Source: Euborellia annulipes
Lineage: Eukaryota > Arthropoda > Insecta > Dermaptera > Anisolabididae
Direction of reading: 5' to 3'
Assembly: GCA_023213315.1 (NCBI GenBank)
Contig: JAKCPI010007977.1
Coordinates: forward strand, 1-64,000
DNA length: 64,000 nt
Each line of letters starts with the position of its first letter. Position 1 is the stretch's first letter. This document shows, piece after piece, positions 22,657 to 34,400 of this stretch. A program made the translations under genes and the position numbers. A model generated the notes under the pieces. It did no database searches and had not been told where the DNA came from. It saw nothing but the letters and a program-made list of their open reading frames with translations.

Positions 22657-25600
22657 TTAACGAAAAGCGTTTACCTGAAAAAAAAAAAAAATTCTATTAA
22701 TATATATATATATACAAAACAATTTTTTTTATTTAATAAATATTATTTCAGAAAGTTTGATAGAATCATGATCACTTCATTAGGTGTCCTAAGTTGATAT
22801 AATCATCATTTTAATTAAAAAATAAAAATATTTAACTGAATATTAAAGTAAAATTTATATATACAGGGCTCTGTATATATAAATTATTCAATTTCTTTTG
22901 TATTCAGTTAAATACATACTAATAAATTTAAAATAAAATATTCCTTACGATGTCATCAATTTTAAGAATGGACCGAACAGTTTCGGTAGCAAGATTAATA
23001 GCACTAAGTGAGACAAGGAGTGGCTGGACGACATTTTCATCATAAATGTTTGTAATCGCTCCTCGGCGAACATTTATTCCAGCTGAGATTTCTCCAAGAG
23101 CATGACGATTACGTAAATCAGTAACAGTGGCAATTGGATTCAATCCGGCATTCTCAGCGAGAGTTAATGGAATCACTTCCAGAGCACTGGCAAACGCCCT
23201 GTAATTTCATTTGAAAAATATATTAATAATCACAATATCACAAACAAATAATTTCATGTGTATATTAGGGGTATGATTTTTCGACTTTTTTTTTTTTTAA
23301 AGAATTCCCGTATCACGACTCAATGAACTTTTGCCTATTAATGACTAAAATGACGTTTATTCAATGAAACTATTAAAAAGTTCAAGCACAAACCACTTTG
23401 AAATTTTAGGTTCACTAGTCGAAGTCTTGTATAATCTAAGGGAGGTGTACAAAGTGGATGGTTGAGTTTTAACTACCTTAATTTGCTTAATGTGGTGTCA
23501 AATATAACCCTCGGACAATTCCAGGGGGGAGCAAGGTACCCCCTGGGAAGGAGTAACCCAAAATCATAGTTATAGGCCTATATTTTATTTTTTTCTCATA
23601 AAGATTTAATGATAAAATATATAAATTCTATTCAAAAAAAAACAAATTTTAGTATTTTTTTAATTATTCTAAATAAAAGACAGGCGTTGATCGGCTGCGG
23701 CAAATGTTCGAAGAGAAACATCACCCCCAAACCCAAGTTTATTAGTTGCCAGCTCCATGTGCTGGATCGCCTTCTACGTGTTGTCATGGTCGATGAGCTC
23801 CATGGGTTGAATGAATCACCAAACATTCACTACTTCTTAATGCTGGATTTGATTAGCAAATATAATAAATTGAAAGGAGCCTTCGGTAAAGTTAAAACTA
23901 AAATTAAGGTAACAGGTGGCTGAAGAGACGACTTTAAATTTCTCTACCACCTCACTCGTGTGTTCTGTCACTTCGCTGAGAGTAATGAAGTTTCAACAAA
24001 TTCCAAATATCAGCAATGCACGCTGGACCTCTCGTGCCATTTAAGCCCTTCTTGTGTTTATTCTGATGCCTAAAATCTCTAACAGCTGGCGTAAAATTTG
24101 TTCATTCATTTCTTAATAATGGGCTGATCATTAAATCAGCAGCAATGAAGATTTTGATGAACTATCTGCACCTCTGAATCAGCAGGGCACAATTGCTTGA
24201 AAACCCACTGAATAATAGATGAATTTCCAGTCAACATTGCCCGAAGTAACCAATGTTGTGAGCGTGGGGTGCAATCAAAGTTAAGGAAGAATTGTACGAC
24301 TCAACAAGAACAACCCCCCACTGATATTCATCCTCAACAATGACCTTAACCAGAATATTTGACTTCCTTGTGCCTTTAATGACCATATTAATATATATGT
24401 GAGTCTAAAGTCTCAAGTGTACAATTTTGAATCTATTTAGAGTGACTTAATAAAATTGGCAAAAAATCTGATATATAAAATTTTCAAATCATTTTGTGCG
24501 TTTTATCAAATCACTTTGAAAGTAAAATTTTATTTATTCTTTAGTAAAAGTTCATCAAGTAATGATACAGGGATACGAGGTTGTAAAAAAGTCATACCTC
24601 TTGTGTATATATTAGAGTGGTCCTTATTTTGAACTTATTCGACGCTAGCCCTAAATCGGTTCCAAATAAATAAAAAAAAAATGCTGCCCAATTTCAGCTT
24701 TTAATATTAATCCCACGGCAGTCAAAGTTTTAAATGGAAATAACACGGAAAAGTTCTTTTGTATCTTTAAAATTTTCTAACTCTTCAACAAGCAACTTTT
24801 TGATAAGACCATAACATATTGTTATAGGAAATTTAAGGCTCTACAAAAAAAAGGTCTCCTGTGATTTTTGGTTTACTCTACTGTTATTCAAGGTTAAAGT
24901 TGAATTAAAAAATGAAATTGACTATAACTTCAAATTTGATCTCGAATCACTTTTGAACCAGTAGAGTAATCAAAAAATTATAAGACACCTTTTTTGTAGA
25001 ACGTTAAATTTCCTATAAGAATATGCTAAGGCCCGTTCGATTGATGAGTTACAAAATTTTAAAGACACAAAAGAAATTTTAACATGCTAGTTCCATTAAA
25101 AAATTTGGCTGCCGTGGGGGACGGGTTAATATTAATATTAAGAGCTAAATTATATATTTGGAACCGATTTAGAACTAGCGTCTAAAAAAAATTGGAAAAA
25201 GTTCAAAATAAGGACCACCCTAGTATATATATATATATAAAACTAACCTATAGCAATATGAATCGATGCCCTTAACAGAATGTGCTATTTGAGAAAGACG
25301 AAGACTCAATTCAATTTCAGGTGCACCACCTCCAGCAATGATAGCCCTAAAAAGAGATAATTAAGATTAGAAAACGAATTAAAAATTTAAATTAATGAGA
25401 ATCACACCTTTTTTTAACTAAGCATCTTACAACACAGAGAGCATCATGAAGGGAACGAGCGGCTTCTTCCAATACAAGTCTGTTGGATCCTCGAACTAAA
25501 ACTGTAATAGTTCTTCCCATACCTTGGATACCAGTAATCTAAAAAAATAAAAAAATTGAATATAATCACAAGAATATATATATATATATATATATTTCAT

Positions 25601-27788
25601 TTAAATTTTAATAATTTTTGTATTTACTTTTACAAATTTGCTTCCTCCTGAACTAACTTCTTCAGCTAATTCGGCAGTTGCCAAATTTTCGGGGAGGAAA
25701 TGATCCAAACTAGCAATTGGCCGGCAATTCAGAGTCTGTAAGAAAAGGCATTATTAGGTTTTGTTTCGCTTGCCATTTCAGTATAATTTACACATTTTGC
25801 CTTGCATTCTATTCATTTCATTTTTTGCACGCTTTTGCATTCTGTTTGTTTGAAACCTGGGCCGGGGGAGAATATGTAGATTTTGCTGCATAAAATGATA
25901 GAATAGCTGGTGTGAATTGTGAAGGCCGATATCGGCGCTAAAGTTTTAGTAGATGGTTACCTGATGCCACCATTTTCTTACAATCCATTTCGATTAAAAG
26001 AACTAATTATTATCGGAAAAAATGAAAAGCAAGTTGTAAGCTTTATTTTCATTTTATTTATTATTATTAGTTATTAATTATTTTAGGATCAACGTTATAT
26101 ATATCAACTAAGGTTATGTTATCATGAACTCATTTTGCAAGTTCAATCGAACAGATAGCAAAAGTTGCACTTTTTGTTCTAGGCAGTTTGCACCCTTTGA
26201 CCTAGATAGCGTGCCTGGGCAGTTTTGCACTTTTTACCAGGACAAGTGAAACGAACAAACCTATTGTAAAAAACAAAAACCTTTAATAAAAAATTCTTAC
26301 TTTGGAAATATGTTCGATATCTGATCTTTCAATGTCTTTAACAACCATAATTTTAGATTTATCTAAGAAGTGAATAGCTAAATCGCTAATAGCATCTCTG
26401 AAAGAAAAAAAAAATAGATTAAATAACAAATGCTCATTTAGATATAATTTTTAATCATAATGAACATACCGTAAAATAGATTTCTGAATTAAAAGAACAT
26501 TACATCCTGATTTTTTAATTTGCTTAATAATATTAAGAATATAAGATCTCTCTTCTTTCAAAATTCTATCCATAGCAGCATAATCAGATAAAATTACATT
26601 ATGATCCATCTGAAAATAAAAGAATTATAATATAATGAGCTTAATAGAACAAAATAATTACTCTGTCTTTCTTACATCTGTTTTAGGTGGTGAAATGCAA
26701 AATTGAATCAAGCCTATTTTAGCTTTTTCAACTCTTTTAGGGCCATTGACGTTAGCAGTACGTTGGTTGAAAACTAAACCTTCAATTAATTTTGTATCTT
26801 CGATAGTGCCACCTAACTTTTTAATGGTTTTAATATCCTAAAAAAGAAAAAAGTAAAATTATATAAATATTAGTCTGGTCCACTACATGAAAGAAAGTAA
26901 GTCTCAAAATTCCACGTAAATCGGATCACGTTAAATGGACGTCGATGAGGAGGAAGTTCCTAATATTCAAAAAATGTTCACAAAAAGGGTATTTACAAAA
27001 TTACATAGGATTCACGATTATTCATTGAAAATATAATTTATTCCAAGATTGGAAAAATGTTTTTGGATCTATTTATTAAATAAATTTGCTACAAAAAAAT
27101 AATTTAATTAATTTTTATCGTAGGTATAACAATTTCTCAGCAAATACAAATTTTATGAAAACTACTTACTTTGGCATCTTCAATAGGCGTCCACTTAACA
27201 TGATCGATTGACATTCAATTTGGAGGATAACTTTCTTTTATTTAGTGTATAAAACTTAATAGGTATTAATTTTGAAAAAAAAAAAAATTGCAAAATAAGA
27301 ACTACCTTAATAAATATAAACAAATTTATTAAAAAGAAGGCTTACTTTTAAGTCCACGCTGTTATTGTCAGGATTTACTACTTTTAATACTGCATTTACA
27401 GCCAGAGGGGCAAGGAGATGGGAATTCTGAGAAACAACCTGAAATTAGAAAATGATTATAATATTAATAATGCGTTTTAAAAGTTATGGAGAAAAAAGGA
27501 CGAGTAACAATAAATATCATGTAGGCCTAATTCTGTTTTTCAAAAGTTAGATACGTTCCATATTAAAACCGTAGAAAAAATATATTTCCAAGGCTAACTA
27601 AAATTTCAATTTTAGTTTCTAAAGAAATAGCTTTCTTTTTGTTGTTTAGCATTTGTAATTATAGACATTTTTTTAAAAAGTTTGAAAATAATAAATATTA
27701 GCAATCGAATGCAATTGTATAAAAAGATAAGATTTTTTTTTGTATTAAATCAAAACCGTACAAAAAAAGCACATTTAAAAACAGAATT

Positions 27789-27822
<34 letters not shown>

Positions 27823-30818
27823 TGGAAGGTTTCCCCGACTGGGCCTTCGTCAAGATAAAATTTCTCAGATTAACTCGCGTTGGTTTTTGACATTTGAGTA
27901 AAATTCAAATTCTAACGTTATTTAAGAAATTACATTTTCTTATATATAAATCCCTGCGTGCGAGTTTCCTAAGGAATTTTGAAATTAAGTTTTCTATGTT
28001 CAAAGAGATATATAAATTTATAAAACTAATTTATAGAAAATAAATTTATAAATATATAAATAAATCCCTCATCTGGAAATAATAAAATAACTAAATGATG
28101 AATAGAGAAATATTTCAATATTAATTATATAAAGTATACTAAAAGCAAGGTAAAACATTATGATGCGGTGAAAGAAGATAGGTAATGCCAATTCTATATA
28201 ATATCAGCAAAAATACCTTGGAGTTTAATGAAGTCGAGGCGTTTTGTACGAGTGTTTCAAAATCAGAAAGGTCGATAGGTTTAGACATGGCTGTCAAAAT
28301 CTCAACTGATTGGTTTGCTGCTTTCTGAAATGATTCGGAAATAGCTGTAGGATGAATTCCTCTGTACAATAAATTCTCAGAGGCTTCAAGTAAACTTCCA
28401 GCAATAATGACTACACTGGTTGTTCCATCTCCAGCTTCAATATCTTGTGCTTTGGAAAGTTCGACAAGCTAAAAAATGATAATAATTTATTTTTTATAAA
28501 AAAAAAGCTGTTTGTTAATTAAAGAAAAATATTTTTCAACATTTAACCCTTGGCTAAATTATTAATTTAATAAATTCAAGGGGAAAATACACTAGATAGT
28601 TTGACGTCAAATATTTCTTTTCGCAAACTATGAAAAGACATTTCTAGAAAAAATAAAATCAATCTTTAATACCATTTTAGCAGCAGGGTGTATGACATTA
28701 ATTTGTTTTAAAATAGTTGCTCCGTCATTAGTAATGGTAACTTCGCCATTAGCAGCTTGGATCTAAAAAAATATTTTATTTTTTTAATAGATTCTATACT
28801 TTATTCGTAAGAAATATTTTTTTACCATTTTATCCATTCCGCGGGGACCCAAACTTGTTCGGATGGCATCAGCAACGGCTGAAAAAAAAAAATTGAAATT
28901 AGAATGACAAGATTTTTCATTATATGAAACAGAAATGAAATTTATTATTAGTTAACATATAAAACCTGGTTCTTACTCATAAATACTTGTATATATATAT
29001 ATATGTATAGGTATATACTATCTTAATGATACTGTAATATATTAAACATTTAATATGAAATAACTTATACATTTCTAAGTAAATTTAACACAAATCCATA
29101 TCATTTTAATAAATATTCAAAATTTAAATAAAACAAAGACAAAAATTTTGAAATTTTTTTATTAACGCCAAATTTCTAAAATTTTAATATAATCTTTCCA
29201 AAATAGTTTTTTCCCAAAGGATCCTTTGGGAAAAAACTATTTTGTAAATGTCTCCACGGCAAGAATCCTCAGTGCATAATCTTTCCATTTCAGTTTTTCT
29301 CTGTCTATTTTATTAGAAATTCTTAAAAAACAAAATTTTTAATTAGTAACAAACAAAACATATCGAGATTATGTTGATTTGTCTCTCAAATTGAAAATTG
29401 ACATATTTTATTTAAATTGTATTAAATTGATTCAAATGTTTGTATTTATGTTAAATTTACTTAGAAATGTATAAGATATTTCATATTAAATGTTTCTTAA
29501 ATTAGAGTATCATTAAGGTTGATTAGAAAGGATCTGAAAATGGAAACTTTACATGAGATCTTAATAAATAAGGAAGGTGGGTATTTGCTGGTCTGGTTAA
29601 GTCTCTGTTGACTTGTGAGTTAGATAATCCATAATCTGAATTGAGGCATTATTCAACATGTATAAATATATTGACCGAGAATTCATGTTATAGAGATTTC
29701 CCGCGTTCTAAAGCAAGTGACTGAATAAATTGCTTTGCACACTCCCATCCAAAGAGCCAATATAAATTATTTGGACTCGAACCCAGGTTCTGTTGAAACT
29801 TTAGATCAGTAATCCATAGCTTATCTTGCTTAGCCACTTGCCGGCTCTACCCTCTTTTTTGTATTAAATATTAATTAAAAAATTATAAATATAAAAAAAA
29901 AATAAAATAATTAGGTTGATATAAGCCTGAGGCCCTGGAAATTTTATAGACTTCAGCCTCAATGAATATGATCTGGTAATCTCTTGCAAAATTTCAGGGC
30001 TTCCCAGCCTTGATTTTTACTCCCCTATGATTTAGTTAATAAATTATTAGATTAGGCTACTCGGCCATTCTCCCTTTGAAAAATTGATAATTAAGAGTCT
30101 GGGAGTCGATTCCCACGGTATGCTGGGCCAAGAATACTTTGACTTCTATTAAATAACTGTCAACGAAACCAAAGCAACCCACATCAGTGAAATGCAGTAG
30201 GCCCAGAGCTATTGTCTAATTAAACATTGGTATATGAAGAAAGCGTTGTGATTTCTATCATCTTTTTTTATTTGTTTATTTTGAAGCTTTATTTAATAAT
30301 TAACATTAATGTATAAAAAGAAAAATGGTAAAAACAAATGATGAACATAAGGAACTGAATACGCCGATTCCATTTTCCTTAAATGGTAAAAGAATAGAAC
30401 GATGAAGTGTAGGAAGATGGGGAAAGGGGGGGAGGGGGGAGGTGATCTCTCTTTATACCGCTCTCATTTTTAATTATATTTAATAATTGATTTATAGAAA
30501 TAATTAATTATGAGAAAAAAAATTATATTATCACCGAAAACCAAAGTTTTTATGTCAGTATAATTTTAGAAAATAAACTTTAAATTATAATCTTTAATTG
30601 AAACTTGATATTAATTATTAGTTGGAATTAAATTAATATTAAATATGTTAAAAATCTTTCCTTTACATTTAATTATCAATTTGAAAGAATTTTTCATTAC
30701 CTTTTGCTGCACGGATATTGCTGACTCGAATATCTGTTGGTTTTGTTTTATCTTTGTATGCACCAGTTTTTGGGATTGTTAAATCCCCACCTCCTTGTAG
30801 TCTAGGTGGTTTAGTCAT
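22657..30818 (-). CDS. CCT4: T-complex protein 1 subunit delta (CCT4), 13 coding exons
   Basis: Delta subunit of the eight-member TRiC/CCT ring chaperonin, which folds actin, tubulin and other proteins in the cytosol using ATP. Coding exons (minus strand, in order): 30818-30701, 28878-28826, 28762-28673, 28468-28217, 27438-27346, 26837-26676, 26609-26470, 26397-26301, 25735-25628, 25538-25408, 25346-25248, 23198-22949, 22674-22657. All joins are GT-AG and keep frame; the product is 536 aa, close to animal CCT4 (about 540). Visible group II chaperonin motifs: LGPRGMDKM near residue 49, NDGATIL near 69, GDGTTS at 100-105 (nucleotide binding and hydrolysis), AGGGAPE near 419. Subunit-specific stretches ([26 protein letters not shown] N-terminus, [17 protein letters not shown]) point to delta rather than another CCT subunit. 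The final exon adds VNAFR and a stop. TTTATT at 22585 on the plus strand could be its polyadenylation signal. Shares a 668-bp divergent upstream interval with the GALNT7-like gene. Identity is certain; exon ends are by eye. Confidence 0.96.
23230..25240. other. CCT4 intron 11: foldback repeat and an unidentified relic
   Basis: About 23680-24360 has a base composition unlike its surroundings (mixed, GC near half) with broken frames on both strands; I do not recognise it. The right part is the foldback element described separately. Confidence 0.4.
24611..25224. mobile_element. Foldback element with TAG-GTGGTCC ends in CCT4 intron 11
   Basis: Left end TTAGAGTGGTCCTTATTTTG and right end CAAAATAAGGACCACCCTA are inverted and the match continues inward (AACCGATTTAGAACTAGCG versus CGCTAGCCCTAAATCGGTT). 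The flanks are TA-rich. A relative with the same ends is at 32068-32391. Confidence 0.8.
27830..27854 (-). ncRNA. Decayed hammerhead-like motif in CCT4 intron 4
   Basis: CTTGACGA, A, GGCCC-AGTC-GGG, GAAACC on the minus strand; the 5' core has an extra T. It abuts a (TA)n run, as does the related end at 49158. Confidence 0.35.
29015..29520. mobile_element. Foldback repeat in CCT4 intron 1
   Basis: ACATTTAATATGAAATAA to TAAATTTAACACAAAT (29046-29095) is inverted at about 29445-29515. Near the middle lies a perfect 44-bp palindrome (29200-29243). Confidence 0.75.
29200..29243. repeat. Perfect 44-bp palindrome
   Basis: 22-bp arms AAAATAGTTTTTTCCCAAAG-GA with no spacer; centre CCAAAGGATCCTTTGG. 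Every base pairs. Confidence 0.95.
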
Positions 30819-31486
30819 AATTTAATTAAAAAAAAGTATTAAAAAATTCAAGATTGATTTGATATTATAGGATAAAGTAAAAATTTTAAGGAGCAGAACA
30901 ATGGCGGTGTACAAGACAAAAAAAGAAAGAACAAGATGCTAGTTGATTTGCCGAGATGGACATGAAGTTAGTTTCACGTGGATTCTTACATTTAGCCAAC
31001 ATACTACTAATTAATTTTTTAAATAAATAATCATGTCGAAATTGATTTTTTAATCTTTAAATTCATGTCTTTTATATTTATCAATTCATTTTTGATATTT
31101 AATATATATACATATATATTAATATATTTAAATAATTAAAAATTTATTACAAATAAATAATATGTACAAGAGATATTTTTTAAGCTTTTCATTTTAGGAT
31201 AATTAAAATAAATTTTGTATAAAAATTGTAAATTTTAAATATGATCTGACTATGAAGATTTTCTTAATTTAATTTATTCTTGATGACCTATCATCACGGG
31301 GTTACAAACTTAACTTCAAATCATGTCGCCAACATGTCATATTTAAAGACATTGACATTTACATTTCCGTCCATGTTTACTTTCTAAATTTAATTAATTT
31401 TTCACTGATTTTTATATTTCACAAATGTAAATTTTTGGTTAAATAATTTCTTTTTATTTCAAATATATAATTTTAAGTTAATAATT
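30819..31486. promoter_or_regulatory. Divergent promoter interval between CCT4 and the GALNT7-like gene
   Basis: 668 bp separate the two start codons, which point away from each other, so both 5' UTRs and promoters must lie here. The DNA is AT-rich. CAATGGCGG at 30899-30907 resembles the YY1/pleiohomeotic core (ATGGCGG) often found close to housekeeping start sites; it lies 81 bp from the CCT4 ATG. No convincing TATA box can be separated from the A/T background. That the interval is bidirectional is inferred from gene order. Confidence 0.5.
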
Positions 31487-34400
31487 ATGACATTCAGGAG
31501 ATCCCGATTATTAAGAAATTATAAATTTCTTATCATTGTTATTGTAATATTAATATATTTAATGCTTTATAATAATAATACATTCTCAAAAAAAGACACA
31601 AGTGACTCGAAATTTGATTCAGATAAGGTAATTTTTTTATTTATTTTTTTTTTTAGTGTGTGTACTAAAAATTTAAACATGTTTCTCTTAGGCGGAACCT
31701 GAATTATTGACACATTTAGGTAATTTTGAACCTAAAGAAATTAAAGAAAGGTCTGGACCTGGAGAAGGAGGAAAGCCACATATTTTACAAAATTATCAAC
31801 AAAACGATGGAGCTTCCTCACTCTTAGAATATGGAATGAATATGGTCTGCTCTGATGAAATTTCCCTTGACAGAAACATTCCTGACACAAGATTAGAAGA
31901 GTAAGTTCAACTTCAATTATATGCCGATTTGATTGTTTCTTTTAATGATGTCCTAAAAATAAAAAGAATTAATCAAGAAAATCTGACAAAAACTATCGCT
32001 ATTTATTTTTACTTTTTTAATTTAAATAGTAATCTATTGATATAAAAGATGAATCACAATTCATATATTAGGGTAGTCTTTATTTTGCAATGTTTTTTTT
32101 TTTTTATATAAGTATAGTGAGGGACAATATTAAGTTCCACCCATGCTTTTTCTACTTGTGATTATTTCATTGTTTTTATAAAAGAAAATGAAAATCTATT
32201 GGAAATTTTCTCGGTGTGAACCATGAAAGTTTCCATTAAAAAATATATAATATTTTTTTTTAAAACAATGAAATAATCACAAGTAGAAAATCCATGGGTG
32301 GGACTTGATATTGTCCCTCACTGTACCTGCTTAATTTTTACTCAACGAAAGAAAGGATTAAAAAAATATTTGCAAAATAAGGACCATCTAATTTATATAT
32401 TTGTATATATTTTTAGATGTAAATACTGGAAATATCCAACAGATCTTCCAAAAACAAGTGTAATTATTGTTTTTCACAATGAAGGATGGTCTACATTGAT
32501 GAGAACTGTTCATAGTGTTATTAACAGAACACCACCTTATTTACTTAAAGAAATCCTTCTTGTGGATGACTTTAGCAATAAAGGTATATTATTATATGTA
32601 CTTTACAATTATTTTTGTCCTTGCCCATATCAAAGAAAGAATTTTTTTCTTTAAATTCGACTCTTAAAGTTAAGTAAAAATAATGATTGGTTTTACTAAG
32701 GAAACAAATAATTCTTAATAAACGCACTTTTAAATAAACTATTTTTTTTCTTTTCAGAAAATCTTAAAGGAAAGCTGGAAGATTATATTACAAGATTTAA
32801 TGGTTTGGTGCGTATCATAAGAAACGAAGAACGCGAAGGTTTGATTCGTACCAGATCGAATGGCGCAAAAGAAGCAAAGGGTGAAGTGATTTTATTTCTT
32901 GACGCACACTGCGAAGTCAATACCAATTGGTTGCCTCCACTTCTTGCACCTATTTACAGAGACAGGTTATTCAAGCTTCAATCACTTTTAGATTTTTTTT
33001 AAGTCAACGTTGGAAATAAACCTTTAAAAGCGAGTTGTCCAAAATTCATGTTGATTCTAATAAAAAAAATCTTTAATCCCACTCTACTCAATACATCCCG
33101 TGTATATATATATATATTAACTCACCAGAAAGTTAGTGGACAGGTGATGCTATTAAATTTCCATTTATTATTATTTTATTTTTTTTTTTTTTTTAAATTA
33201 ATTCAATATCAATTTTTGATAATATCAAAATTCAATTAATAAAATTTCTATTTTATTTAAATAAAGGAGATATAAACAAATTCTATACAACTTTTATATC
33301 TGAAAGGAAAAAATTTTATGATGTGAGAAGTCTTTTTCTTTAGCCCTGGGTGAATAAAATCAAAATTTTGATATTATCAAAAATTAATTTGGATAAATTT
33401 TTTACACTAAATAAAACAAATAATAATTATTATATATATATATAATTTTATAGCATCACTTCTCCAATAATTTTGAATACTAATAGATATTATTTTATAA
33501 AGAAACCAACAAGACGAATGCAGCCAAATATTCTTTTATTTCAATTTTCGCCCTCACCACTGACGTTTCGGCCCGAGTACTAGGCCATCTCCAGAGCTGC
33601 ATACATATACAGTACAAAATTAGAAAACCCGGCTGACAATAATCTGTATATGTATGCAGCTCTGAAGATGGCCTAGACCTCGGACCGAAACGTCAGCCGT
33701 GAGGGGGCGAGAATTGAAATAAAATATTTGTCTGCAATCTTGTTTTTTTTTTTGCCGAATCCATCACCATTAAGCCTACAGCCACAGATCTTCATCAATT
33801 GATAAAGAAACCATACAAACTTGTTCAGTGAGAATCACTGAATTCTCACTGAACAAGTCAATGAATAACACACCCATAAAGAAAATACATAATAAATGTA
33901 TTGTGCCCTTTTAACAACTCCGGGACAAATACAATTTGAAAGACTGATGATGAGGAAATAAAGTTTTCTCGAAACGTCTCATTAATTGTAACAAAATCGG
34001 AGGCTTTAATTTTGGCTGCACCTGCTTCCTTCCTTGTGTATAAATCAACAGCCACGTACTTCATTGGTTAAATATATTTTATATAATTTTTTTTAATTTA
34101 CAGGACTGTATTAACCGTTCCAGTTATAGATGGTATCGACCATAATACTTTTGAATATAAAACAGTTTATCAGAACGGACATCACTATAGGGGAATATTT
34201 GAATGGGGCATGTTATATAAAGAAAATGAAATATCCGCCAAGATGATTGCTGAAAGGCCTCATCACAGCGCTCCTTACAAGTATTACTACCATAGTTAAT
34301 TCTTTTGTTTTCTTTATTTTTAAAATATTTATTTTTTTTAGGTCTCCAACCCACGCCGGTGGACTTTTCGCAATAAACAGAGAATACTTTTTATCCTTAG

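Larger units (their letters stand above)
33510..33745. mobile_element. Inverted pair of hammerhead-like repeats in GALNT7 intron 4
   Basis: ACAAGACGAATGCAGCCAAA at the left and TTTGTCTGCAATCTTG at the right bound two arms of about 110 bp; each holds a hammerhead-like core (33566-33594 minus, 33662-33694 plus). A single arm recurs at 62945-63020. Confidence 0.8.

Noticed and set aside
27175..27230. Possible extra CCT4 exon with a GATGCCAAA-GTAAGT donor
   Set aside because: Exons 5 and 6 join in frame and match the family without it, and no acceptor fits; a cryptic donor only.
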